Assembly: GCF_024347495.1 (NCBI RefSeq)
Contig: NZ_AP025490.1
Location: forward strand, 434,001 to 498,000
Length of the DNA: 64,000 nucleotides
Direction of reading: 5' to 3'
Source: Vibrio gallaecicus
GTDB lineage: Bacteria > Pseudomonadota > Gammaproteobacteria > Enterobacterales > Vibrionaceae
A program made the position numbers and the translations under genes. The notes under the pieces are model-generated. The model was not told the DNA's origin and made no database searches. It was given only the letters and a program-made list of their open reading frames with translations. Of the stretch, positions 10,781 through 19,323 are shown one piece after another; within the stretch, counting starts at the first letter, position 1; every line of letters begins with the position of its first letter.

Positions 10781-10799
10781 AATTAATCATTGATTAATT
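10781..10799. promoter_or_regulatory. Second palindromic operator candidate, 19 bp before tetR start
   Basis: AATTAATCATTGATTAATT is a perfect odd-length palindrome (9 bp + centre + 9 bp) with the same TTAATCA half-site as 10720-10735. A protein bound here would cover the transcription or translation start of the TetR gene, which fits autorepression. Confidence 0.55.
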
Positions 10800-10817
10800 A
10801 ATTTAAAGATTAGTGAC

Positions 10818-11519
10818 ATGGTATCGAGAAAAGCGGGTCGACCCCACCATAAAACGGAAGCGAGAGAATTACTGATTAGTAGTGCTCGTGACTTATTCGT
10901 CATTCACTCTTATGACAAAGTATCGACCCGGTTGATAGCCGAACGAGCTGGAGTCAATGTTGCGATGATCCGTTATTACTTTGGCAATAAAGCAGGGCTG
11001 TTTGAAAGTATGGTCCGTGAAACGCTTGAGCCAATGAAAGTGCAAATGGATAAGTTGGTGCAAAACAGCAACCAAGAAAACTTCATAGGCTTAATGAGAA
11101 CGTATTACCGAGAAATGGTTAAAACACCTCGATTCCCACGCCTCATTGCTCAAGTCATGAATATGCCACCTTCCGATATACAGCGTGGATTACTGGAAAA
11201 AGTATTCCTAGATGTCACCAAGCCTTGCCAAGATGCCATTTTTGGTAAGTTGCTAGAAAGTGGTGTCTTAAAAGAGGGGATGGACCCCAAATTGTGCAGA
11301 ATATCTTTTGTCAGTTTAATGGTTTTTCCTTTTATAGCACCACCGCCATTGCTTGCTTTACATGGCGTTGAGCTTAATGATGCTTTTTTGAATCGCTTAA
11401 TCGAACACAGTATTCAACTGATGACTTCGGGGTTTATTAATACTGAATCATCATCTTACTCTGACACAGCATCACCTTTGACATCTCAACCTTCTGTACA
11501 TGAAAAACCATCTGCGTAG
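10818..11519 (+). CDS. TetR-family transcriptional regulator of the adjacent RND pump
   Basis: 233 residues. The N-terminal TetR helix-turn-helix spans about 12-60 (ARELLISSARDLFVIHSYDKVSTRLIAERAGVNVAMIRYYFGNKAGLFESM). The rest is a helical ligand-binding domain with a Ser/Thr-rich tail. It begins after two palindromes that are likely its operators and sits 19 bp before the membrane-fusion gene, so it probably represses its own operon. The inducing ligand is unknown. The name of the closest characterised Vibrio regulator cannot be settled from sequence reading alone. Confidence 0.9.
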   Translation: MVSRKAGRPHHKTEARELLISSARDLFVIHSYDKVSTRLIAERAGVNVAMIRYYFGNKAGLFESMVRETLEPMKVQMDKLVQNSNQENFIGLMRTYYREMVKTPRFPRLIAQVMNMPPSDIQRGLLEKVFLDVTKPCQDAIFGKLLESGVLKEGMDPKLCRISFVSLMVFPFIAPPPLLALHGVELNDAFLNRLIEHSIQLMTSGFINTESSSYSDTASPLTSQPSVHEKPSA

Positions 11520-11538
11520 TTATTAAAGGACTATAACA

Positions 11539-12858
11539 ATGAAATTAAACCGTAAACTCCTGTTTTTTCCTGCGCTAGCGGTAGGTGTCGTGACTCTTTT
11601 TATTGCATCCAATTTACGACCAGACTTACCAACCAAACCAGCAGGTGACCGGGCTAGACTCGTCGATACTGTGATGTTGGAAAAACAGCCAATGGCACCA
11701 TTGGCGGTTGGTTTTGGAAAGGTCACACCTAAGGTTGAGTGGAAAGCCATTGCTGAAGTGACAGGTAAAATTGTGTTTCGCCATCCTAACCTTGAAAAAG
11801 GTCAGGTGATCCCCGCGGGTACTGAGGTACTTAGGATTGATCCTTTAGATTACGAACTGAAGCTGATTCAAGCTCAGGCAGATCTAAAATCCAGCCAAAC
11901 ATCTTTAGCAAAACTAACCCTTGAAGAAAGTAATTTAAAACAGACGCTAAAGATCGAAAAGAATCGATTAGTGATCAGTAATAAAGAGCTGCAACGAAAA
12001 CAAGATCTTCGTAAAAAAGGGCTCACTTCTCAATCTGATGTTGATCTCCAGGAGCAAAGCGCTCTGTCTCAACGCAAGTTAGTGCTTGATGTCGAAAACC
12101 AAATTGCATTGATGCCTGATGAAAAACGCGTAGCTGAAGCGGTTGTGAAGGTTAATGTATCTAAAGTACAAGAAGCTCAGCGATCACTTGATAAAACTAG
12201 CGTGACATTGCCTACAGCAATGCGCATTGCACAGGTCGATATTGAACAGAACCAAGTCGTGAATTTGCAACAAACCATGGTGATTGCGCATGGTATTGAT
12301 GTCATGGAAGTGGAAGCACAGTTATCGATCCATGACATGCAAGTGTTGGCATCAAGCTTGAGAGTTTTCAGCCGAGATGAATCTGGTATTCCAACTCCGG
12401 ATACTTCACCAATTTCTGCCATTATTGAATTAAGTAGTGGTAATTTGCATGTGCAGTGGAACGCTAAAGTGGCTCGTATCAGCGAAACGGTTGATGAAAA
12501 CCAAGCTACGGCGGGGGTAATTTTAGAGATCCAGCAAGACTATACGCAGCTTATGCCTAACAGCGTGCCCCCATTAGTCAATGGTATGTTTGTAAGGGCT
12601 GAAATTGAAGGTATCGCAAACCCGAGTTGGTTGATACCTGAACGAGCATTACATGGCGATACCGTGTATATGTTTGGTCAAGACAACCGGTTGAAAATGC
12701 AGTCGGTCTCTGTGATTTATCGCCGAGATAATACCGTGGTAGTGGAAGGTGATTTTGAGCAAGGCGACAAGCTGATCCTCAATGATATTTTACCAGCGAT
12801 TGATGGAATGCTGTTGCGTGAGTCTATCCTTAATAGTGAAGAGGACAGCTCACTATGA
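11539..12858 (+). CDS. RND efflux periplasmic adaptor (membrane-fusion) protein
   Basis: 439 residues. An N-terminal hydrophobic segment (about 6-24, LLFFPALAVGVVTLFIASNL) anchors or exports it. A split lipoyl half-motif (VTGKIVFRHPNLEKGQVIPAGTEVLRIDP) and a long alpha-hairpin coiled coil (about 105-215, QADLKSSQTSLAKL...QRSLDKTSVTLP) follow, then beta-barrel and membrane-proximal domains (VPPLVNGMFVRAEIEG). No lipobox is evident. Such adaptors bridge an inner-membrane RND pump to a TolC-type channel. It overlaps the pump gene by 4 bp (ATGA), so translation is coupled. Confidence 0.93.
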   Translation: MKLNRKLLFFPALAVGVVTLFIASNLRPDLPTKPAGDRARLVDTVMLEKQPMAPLAVGFGKVTPKVEWKAIAEVTGKIVFRHPNLEKGQVIPAGTEVLRIDPLDYELKLIQAQADLKSSQTSLAKLTLEESNLKQTLKIEKNRLVISNKELQRKQDLRKKGLTSQSDVDLQEQSALSQRKLVLDVENQIALMPDEKRVAEAVVKVNVSKVQEAQRSLDKTSVTLPTAMRIAQVDIEQNQVVNLQQTMVIAHGIDVMEVEAQLSIHDMQVLASSLRVFSRDESGIPTPDTSPISAIIELSSGNLHVQWNAKVARISETVDENQATAGVILEIQQDYTQLMPNSVPPLVNGMFVRAEIEGIANPSWLIPERALHGDTVYMFGQDNRLKMQSVSVIYRRDNTVVVEGDFEQGDKLILNDILPAIDGMLLRESILNSEEDSSL

Positions 12859-15800
12859 TTAAGTTTTTCTCTCGCCACCCAACCGCAGCCAATTTATTGA
12901 TGCTGGGTCTATTAATTATGGGGATAAGTTCGTTATCCACGATCAAACGAGAAACTTTCCCCGCTTATGATCCTCCTTACATTATGGCTGGGGTCGTGTA
13001 TCCCGGAGCTTCTCCTCAAGAAGTAGAAGAAAGCTTATGTATTCGTATGGAAGATGCGGTAGATGGCTTATCTAATATTGAAGAGACGCAATGTGAGGCA
13101 ATCGAAGGCAGTGCTCGGCTGATTTTAAAGCTCAATGAAAAAGCTGATATTGGTCGTATGCTGGTGGACGTTCAAACCCAGATCAACTCTATTAATGATT
13201 TTCCTTCTGAAATCGAGTCTCCTATTGTTCAAGAGCTGGACTGGAATGAGCCTGTTGTGGATGTTGCTATTACTGCGGATACCTCTTGGCCTGACTTGAA
13301 AGCTTATGCGGAAGATCTGAAGCGGATCATGAAGCTGGATTATGAGGTTTCGTTGGTTGAAGTCAGTGGGTTTTCTGATCACCAATATCGTGTGGAATTA
13401 GATGGACAAGCAGTTCGGCAGCTTGGGTTAACGGTCGGTGATATTGCAGACCAAATTGGCAGGCAAAATATTAAATTGCCGAGCGGTAACATTGAAACGC
13501 CGGATAAACACTTCCTTATTCGTTTTGATGAAAGAAAAGTGACCCCTGTAGAGCTTGAAAATATTGTAGTGGGCTCTGCTGCAAATGGCTCTGTGATTCG
13601 CTTAAGAGACATTGCTACGATCACTGACCGGTTTGAGCTAGATGAACAGAAAGTATTGTTTGATGGTAAACCGTCGGCACTACTTAAAATTAGTAAGAAC
13701 AAAGAAGATGATGCGCTGCGTATAAAAGAACGTGTGAGTCAGTTTGTTGAAGATCAACGTGCCGTAGCTCCTGACGGCGTGACATTGCAGATGACCAATG
13801 ACTTGTCATCAGTGCTTTGGGACAGGCTGACCATGATGGTCAGTAATGGCTGGCAAGGTATTGTTCTTGTGTTTGCCACTATGTGGTTGTTCTTCAGTTT
13901 ACGTTATTCATTTTGGGTCGCAGCGGGTCTTCCTGTTGCTTTCTTAGGTGGCTTATTTCTGATGGCTAACCTAGGCTTATCCATCAATATTATGTCTCTT
14001 GTCGGTCTATTAATGGCTATCGGGATCATGATGGATGACGCCATCGTAATTGCAGAATCAATAGCTTCCCATCTCGACAGAGGGCAGAAGGTCGATGATG
14101 CGGTTTATAACGGCGTGAAAAAAGTTTTTCCCGGTGTATTGTCTTCATTCTTAACGACCGTCTGTATTTTCGGAAGTTTACTGTTTCTTGATGGAGAAAT
14201 GGGGGCGGTACTTAAAGCGGTACCACAGGTTCTGATTTTGGTGTTGTCATTAAGTTTAGTCGAAGCATTTTTAATTCTGCCAAATCACCTTTCCCACTCT
14301 CTGCATAAAGAGAAAAAAGAAAAACCAGCGTTACGCTTCAAAGTGGTATTACTTGAGAAGTTTGAGAACTTCAGAAATACAACTTTGATGAATGCCGTTG
14401 AAAAAGTGGTGGCATATCGTTATGCCTTCATGGGAGGCGTGCTAGCACTCTTACTGATATCCATTTCATTAATTGTTGGTGGCTTAGTTAAATTCCAACC
14501 TTTCCCTGAACTTGATGGAGACATTGCTGAAGCGCGCATTATTCTTCCTCCTGGCTCTTCATTAGCACAAACTGAAAAAGTGGTGGATAGAATTGTCACT
14601 TCAGCGCAGCGATTAAATGAGGAGTGGAGTGAGCAAGTTGAAGATGGTAACTCATTAGTTGAACATATCACGAGTCAATTCAATGCCAATGCGGATGCCA
14701 ATGAATCGGGACCTCACCTTGCGACGGTTCGACTGGACTTACGAGGTTCAGAAAGCCGTAACACCGTCATTGATGATTTTATTGATGCTTGGCGTGAAGA
14801 TATAGGCGAGCTTGCTGATCCAATATCCCTTGTATTTAAACAACCGACAATGGGACCAGGTGGACGCGCAATTGAAATCAGAGTGAAGCATGATGATTTA
14901 GATGAATTGAAATCGGCGTCTATCGATATCCAAAACTACCTGAATCGATTTGATGGTGTCCATGGTGTACTTGATGACATGCGCATGGGTAAAGAAGAGG
15001 TGTTGGTTAAATTACGTGATGGTGCAGAAACTTATGGCGTAAATGGACAAATGATCGCATCACAACTGCGTGCTGCATTCTTTGGACAAACCGCTGATGA
15101 AATTCAATTAGGGGTTGAGAATATCTCTATTGAAGTACGTTTAGATAAAGCCCAAGCGGGTGACTTACAGCAACTTGCTAACTTCCCGATCATAACCAGT
15201 GATGGCAACCAGATTCCGCTAGCAACGTTAGCGACTCTTGATTTCCAAAGAAACTACGTTCGAATTCAACGTATTGATGGATTAAGAACGATCAGCGTTT
15301 TTGGTGACATTGATAATAAGAAAGCCAGTTCATCGGCAATTTTACTTCAGTTCCAAAAAGAAGAGGTTGGCAAGCTCATAAGTAAATACCCTGGATTACG
15401 TTTTGACTTTGAAGGGGAAGCTAAAGATGCGGCTAAAACAGGTGCCTCAATGGGGAAAGGTTTCTTACTCGGACTGTTTGGTGTTTTCGCTATTCTTAGT
15501 TACCAGTTTAGAAGTTACTTAGAACCAGTAGTGGTGATGCTTGCTATTCCACTCGCGTTCATAGGTGTGGTTATTGGGCACTGGCTGTTGGGACATGCTC
15601 TTAGTATGCCTAGCATGATGGGTTTTGTTTCTTTAGCGGGTATTGTAGTGAATGACTCTATCTTGTTAGTGCAATATATAAGGCATCATGTGGATGAAGG
15701 GGATAGCGTGCATGACTCGGTAGTGAAGGCGAGCCGTGAACGCTTTCGTGCAGTATTTTTGACATCCATGACTACGGCGGCTGGTTTATTACCATTACTA

Positions 15801-15962
15801 ACGGAAACAAGCTTACAAGCCCAGGTTATCCAACCTTTGGTCATATCTATAGTGTTTGGTATTTTTGCTTCAACTCTACTTGTGCTGTTTATGATCCCCG
15901 CTGCTTATGCCATTTTGGCCGATTTCGGAATGGTTAAAAAACACGAGCCATTGGCGGCATAG
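12855..15962 (+). CDS. RND-family efflux permease
   Basis: 1035 residues, the usual RND length. Two repeats are visible: TM1 near 10-28, a large periplasmic loop (30-330), TM2-6 (330-480), TM7 near 530, a second loop (550-860) and TM8-12 (865-1025). TM4 contains the proton-relay Asp pair (LLMAIGIMMDDAIVIAES). TM10 reads LAGIVVNDSILLVQY, where classical AcrB has Lys-Asn. It is a proton-driven exporter of drugs, bile-like compounds or other amphiphiles; the substrate is not readable. There is no outer-membrane factor gene in the operon, so TolC encoded elsewhere is the likely partner. Confidence 0.95.
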   Translation: MIKFFSRHPTAANLLMLGLLIMGISSLSTIKRETFPAYDPPYIMAGVVYPGASPQEVEESLCIRMEDAVDGLSNIEETQCEAIEGSARLILKLNEKADIGRMLVDVQTQINSINDFPSEIESPIVQELDWNEPVVDVAITADTSWPDLKAYAEDLKRIMKLDYEVSLVEVSGFSDHQYRVELDGQAVRQLGLTVGDIADQIGRQNIKLPSGNIETPDKHFLIRFDERKVTPVELENIVVGSAANGSVIRLRDIATITDRFELDEQKVLFDGKPSALLKISKNKEDDALRIKERVSQFVEDQRAVAPDGVTLQMTNDLSSVLWDRLTMMVSNGWQGIVLVFATMWLFFSLRYSFWVAAGLPVAFLGGLFLMANLGLSINIMSLVGLLMAIGIMMDDAIVIAESIASHLDRGQKVDDAVYNGVKKVFPGVLSSFLTTVCIFGSLLFLDGEMGAVLKAVPQVLILVLSLSLVEAFLILPNHLSHSLHKEKKEKPALRFKVVLLEKFENFRNTTLMNAVEKVVAYRYAFMGGVLALLLISISLIVGGLVKFQPFPELDGDIAEARIILPPGSSLAQTEKVVDRIVTSAQRLNEEWSEQVEDGNSLVEHITSQFNANADANESGPHLATVRLDLRGSESRNTVIDDFIDAWREDIGELADPISLVFKQPTMGPGGRAIEIRVKHDDLDELKSASIDIQNYLNRFDGVHGVLDDMRMGKEEVLVKLRDGAETYGVNGQMIASQLRAAFFGQTADEIQLGVENISIEVRLDKAQAGDLQQLANFPIITSDGNQIPLATLATLDFQRNYVRIQRIDGLRTISVFGDIDNKKASSSAILLQFQKEEVGKLISKYPGLRFDFEGEAKDAAKTGASMGKGFLLGLFGVFAILSYQFRSYLEPVVVMLAIPLAFIGVVIGHWLLGHALSMPSMMGFVSLAGIVVNDSILLVQYIRHHVDEGDSVHDSVVKASRERFRAVFLTSMTTAAGLLPLLTETSLQAQVIQPLVISIVFGIFASTLLVLFMIPAAYAILADFGMVKKHEPLAA

Positions 15963-15975
15963 CCTATTAACGAGT

Positions 15976-16004
15976 AAAAAAAGCGACCGAGAGTCGCTTT
16001 TTTT
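15976..16004 (+). terminator. Terminator after RND operon
   Basis: Stem AAGCGAC / GTCGCTT with a CGAGA loop, flanked by A and T runs, 14 bp past the permease stop. It ends the tetR-adaptor-pump operon. Confidence 0.9.
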
Positions 16005-16139
16005 GTTTTATCACTTTTCAAATTCTCATCTTCAAAGTTTGAGTGATGTTCATTTTTTATCCTCATAATCGTCACTCAACTGTCACTTTTTGCACCTAAC
16101 TTTAGCGTTAATGGAATCAAAAACGCTAAGGAAGATCGC

Positions 16140-16664
16140 ATGCGCACTATCGAGCCAATCGTCCGCTGGGATGTGGCATTTTCATTATTTTGCCTAAGAA
16201 GTCGCTATTGCAACCAAAGTGCAATGGTCAGTAAAGCTATCTCACATACGGGGGATGGGCACTTATATCTATTATTTGCGTTACTCGCTGTACTTATCGA
16301 TAGCCAGCATGGAGGGGACTTCCTAGCGGTGGGCTTAACTGCGTTTACTGTTGAACTGCCTATCTACTGGCTAGCCAAAAATACGCTTAAACGGCGTCGC
16401 CCTGCTGAGTTTTCAGATTTACTTCAGTCTCACATTGTTCCATCCGATAAATACAGTCTGCCCTCTGGGCATTCTGCTGCAGCTTTTCTAATGGCGACGG
16501 TTATTGGTCACTTTTATCCAAGCTTATATCCAGCTTGTTTAATTTGGGCATTGGCTATTGGAACGTCTCGAATTTTACTCGGAGTACATTTTCTTACTGA
16601 TGTGTTAATTGGTGCCGCTTTAGGCATCGCGTGCGCCAACTTGGCGATAAACAGCGTTTTATAG
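16140..16664 (+). CDS. PAP2-family phosphatase (membrane)
   Basis: 174 residues. The three PAP2 acid-phosphatase motifs are present: KNTLKRRRPAEF (C1, around 80-90), SLPSGHSAAAF (C2, about 107-117) and SRILLGVHFLTDVLIG (C3, about 145-160; the usual Pro of HFPTD is Leu). Several hydrophobic helices surround them. The family dephosphorylates lipid phosphates such as undecaprenyl pyrophosphate or phosphatidylglycerol phosphate. The start is supported by AAGGAAGATCGC. It directly precedes a glycosyltransferase on the same strand. Confidence 0.88.
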   Translation: MRTIEPIVRWDVAFSLFCLRSRYCNQSAMVSKAISHTGDGHLYLLFALLAVLIDSQHGGDFLAVGLTAFTVELPIYWLAKNTLKRRRPAEFSDLLQSHIVPSDKYSLPSGHSAAAFLMATVIGHFYPSLYPACLIWALAIGTSRILLGVHFLTDVLIGAALGIACANLAINSVL

Positions 16665-16697
16665 TTAGATTTCTACATGACAGATTTATATAGCAAG

Positions 16698-16721
16698 AGC
16701 TTATATAACAAAGCTTATATA
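16698..16721. repeat. Direct repeat AGCTTATATA x2 in PAP2-glycosyltransferase spacer
   Basis: AGCTTATATA occurs at 16698-16707 and 16712-16721, with a related TTTATATAGC just before. The AT-rich spacer could include a promoter for the following gene; nothing stronger can be read. Confidence 0.4.
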
Positions 16722-16759
16722 GCCTAAATTGATAACAAGAAGAGTGGTCGACGTTAAAA

Positions 16760-17815
16760 ATGAAAATTCTCTATGGTGTACAAGGTACAGGAAATGGTCA
16801 TATCGCCCGAGCTCGCGCAATGGCAATCGCGTTTCGTAAGCAGAATATTGATGTTGATTTCTTGTTTTCAGGTAGAGATACCAATAAATATTTTTCAATG
16901 GAAGATTTTGGTAATTACCAAACAAGAAGTGGACTTACGTTCTATTGCGAACAAGGGCAAGTTAAGTACTCAAAGACCTTTAGGAAAAATAATCTATGGC
17001 GATTTGCGAAAGAAATAAACCAGCTCGATTTAACGCAATATGACTTGGTGTTGAATGACTTTGAGCCTGTGACTGCATGGGCTGCACGAAAGCAAAAAGT
17101 CCCTTGTATTGGTATTAGTCATCAAAATGCTTTCCGATTTGATGTACCCAAAGCTGGTGGAAACTGGATAGAGCATTCAGTTATACAGCACTTTGCTCCA
17201 ACGGAACATTATATAGGCTTACATTGGTATCACTTCGATCAGCCGATTCTTCCTCCTATAGTTCATACCAATCAAGAGAGCGTGAAGATAGAAGAGCAAC
17301 AACATTTCACTTTGGTTTATCTACCATTTGAAGATGTAGAGGCAATTTCTGAATTATTGATGAAATTTATCTCACACCAATTTGTCTGTTATCACCCTGA
17401 GGTTATTGAGCAAAATACAATTGAAAATGTCGTATTCAAACCATTGAGTTTCGGTCACTTCCAAATGGACTTAAAGAAATGCTCTGGGGTGGTTGCTAAT
17501 GGTGGGTTTGAATTGCCATCAGAAGCATTAACTCTAGGTAAAAAATTGCTTCTGAAACCCTTAGATGGACAGTTTGAACAGCGTAGTAATGCCGCTACTT
17601 TGGAAGCTTTAGGTCTGGCTCAAACCATGAGTTTTTTAGACCCTGCTATTTTGCGTAGCTGGCTCAATGAAGAACAAGCGGAAATCGTGACTTACCCAGA
17701 TGTTGCCAGTGCCATCGTTGAATGGGTCTTAGCGGGTGACTGGACGAATCAAGACAATCTTAGAAAGCAACTTTGGGACAAGGTCGATTTCCCAAGTTAT
17801 GCATCAATAAATTGA
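16760..17815 (+). CDS. MJ1255/VC2487-family glycosyltransferase
   Basis: 351 residues. It opens with MKILYGVQGTGNGHIARARAMA, the N-terminal glycine loop of GT-B / family-28-like transferases. The C-terminal half has the nucleotide-sugar pocket (GVVANGGFELPSEALTLGKKLLLKPLDGQFEQRSNA), much like MurG and UGT enzymes. This matches a conserved group shared with archaeal MJ1255 and V. cholerae VC2487, for which I know no demonstrated substrate. Cytoplasmic or peripheral at the membrane. Its partner may be the PAP2 phosphatase upstream. The next gene is leuO, as in V. cholerae. Confidence 0.85.
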   Translation: MKILYGVQGTGNGHIARARAMAIAFRKQNIDVDFLFSGRDTNKYFSMEDFGNYQTRSGLTFYCEQGQVKYSKTFRKNNLWRFAKEINQLDLTQYDLVLNDFEPVTAWAARKQKVPCIGISHQNAFRFDVPKAGGNWIEHSVIQHFAPTEHYIGLHWYHFDQPILPPIVHTNQESVKIEEQQHFTLVYLPFEDVEAISELLMKFISHQFVCYHPEVIEQNTIENVVFKPLSFGHFQMDLKKCSGVVANGGFELPSEALTLGKKLLLKPLDGQFEQRSNAATLEALGLAQTMSFLDPAILRSWLNEEQAEIVTYPDVASAIVEWVLAGDWTNQDNLRKQLWDKVDFPSYASIN

Positions 17816-18162
17816 TTCATAGCTGAGGTTTTTGAATGGGGCTATCCATTAATACACAGCCTCAATGGCTTGTAACAAATGTAACCAATAATCTAAGTGG
17901 TAGCTCAAAGGATATTTAAAACCAAAATTGAACAATTTTATATTTTTTTATGATTATATAAGATGCTGAAATTTAATGGTTATTTAATACGTGAGGTAAA
18001 ATTACATTATTCTTTATCAATCTAGTTGGTGGCCTGCAAAGTATTGGTTAATAGTAGAAGTCAGCCGAGAAATATCGACCTGGCAAATATAAGAATCAGT
18101 GGTTATCTATTCCCACACCATTACAAATTTAACACTGTCGAACATGACAAGAGGCAACCTAA
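17816..18162. other. AT-rich leuO upstream region
   Basis: A 347-bp non-coding stretch rich in A/T tracts between the glycosyltransferase and leuO. Such DNA suits H-NS-type silencing and LeuO autoregulation known for enteric leuO; no exact operator could be defined. A 27-codon ORF at 17836-17919 has a fair ribosome-binding site (GAGG) but no recognisable content. Confidence 0.5.
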
Positions 18163-19122
18163 ATGTTAGAGAAAAAAGACGCAATGAGTGCTATTGCAAG
18201 CTATAGAATGGAAAGCACATTACGTGGAGTAGATTTAAACCTTTTAACTGTTTTTGATGCCGTAATGCAAGAACAAAACATTACACGAGCAGCTCATAAT
18301 TTAGGGATGTCTCAACCAGCAGTAAGTAATGCTGTTGCGCGTCTTAAGGTAATGTTTAATGATGAGCTGTTTATGCGTCAAGGTCGTGGTATTCAACCGA
18401 CTCAACGAGCTCGTCAATTATTCGGTCCAATTCGTCAAGCTCTACAGCTTGTGCGTAACGAATTACCAAGCTCTGTGTTTTCTCCAGAAACGTCTTCACG
18501 CATGTTTAAGCTCGCAATTTGCAGCCCTTGTGATATGCGCTTTGCACCTAAGATTATGTCGACAATTGGTACTCAAGCACCAAATGTTCAGCTGCATATG
18601 GATGCGGAATTTGATCGTCAACTCTCTGAGCGTATGCGTTACCAAGAGATCGATTTTGTCATCGATTATGCTCGATTTGACGAGCAAGGTTTCTCTAGCA
18701 CAGAGATTTTTCAAGATGAATTAGTGGTTGTTGTTGCTAAATCTCACCCACGCATCAATGGTGAAGTGACAAAGGCTGAATTGCTGGATGAAAAGCATGC
18801 GAAACTTTCTCGTATTCATGGCCAACGCAGTTTCTCTGAGCAAGCGTATCGAGATCTTGATTGCTTGGCATATTACGAAGGTACAAGTTTAAGCAATGTG
18901 TTGTACGTAGTAGGTCAATCTGAACTTGTGACGATTGCTCCTCGTTGGATGGTAGAGAACGCTGCGAATAAAGAGCAGCTACAAGTGATTGATTTCCCAT
19001 TCGATAATGCTGCGATTTCAGGCTACTTAAGCTGGCATGAATCAAGTGAAAAAGATAAAGGTCACATTTGGTTACGAGATCAATTGATGATGATTTGCGG
19101 TGAGGTAGTCGCACTTAATTAA
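18163..19122 (+). CDS. leuO: LysR-family regulator LeuO
   Basis: 319 residues. The N-terminal winged HTH reads LRGVDLNLLTVFDAVMQEQNITRAAHNLGMSQPAVSNAVARLKVMFNDELFMRQGRGIQPT (about 20-80), followed by a periplasmic-binding-like effector domain. LeuO is a global regulator that antagonises H-NS and controls stress, bile and virulence genes. The start at 18163 is preceded by AAGAGG at suitable spacing; an in-frame ATG at 18184 is an alternative. In enteric bacteria leuO lies between leuABCD and ilvIH. Here about 7.9 kb of efflux and sugar genes separates it from leuA. A terminator follows at 19143. Confidence 0.93.
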   Translation: MLEKKDAMSAIASYRMESTLRGVDLNLLTVFDAVMQEQNITRAAHNLGMSQPAVSNAVARLKVMFNDELFMRQGRGIQPTQRARQLFGPIRQALQLVRNELPSSVFSPETSSRMFKLAICSPCDMRFAPKIMSTIGTQAPNVQLHMDAEFDRQLSERMRYQEIDFVIDYARFDEQGFSSTEIFQDELVVVVAKSHPRINGEVTKAELLDEKHAKLSRIHGQRSFSEQAYRDLDCLAYYEGTSLSNVLYVVGQSELVTIAPRWMVENAANKEQLQVIDFPFDNAAISGYLSWHESSEKDKGHIWLRDQLMMICGEVVALN

Positions 19123-19142
19123 GTCGCTATCTTATTGATATT

Positions 19143-19178
19143 AAAGCCTCAAGTTAATGTTTAGCTTGGGGCTTTTTT
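19143..19178 (+). terminator. Terminator after leuO
   Basis: AAGCCTCAAG pairs with CTTGGGGCTT (one G-T wobble) and is followed by six T, about 20 bp past the leuO stop. Confidence 0.85.
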
Positions 19179-19323
19179 GTTTGTTAAGTGATAAATGCAT
19201 CATTAAGTTAAAGTTGAGCATACTATTACTTATAACTTTGAGCTTCATCAGTTGCCTTTTCTATGATCAAAGGTACACTTGTGCGCTCAAAAAAGCTTAC
19301 AGGTGTAAGCCAAAGGTATAGAC

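Noticed and set aside
17836..17919. 27-codon ORF before leuO with a GAGG element
   Set aside because: Composition is uninformative, with no codon run or hairpin suggesting a leader; kept only as a note in the leuO upstream region.
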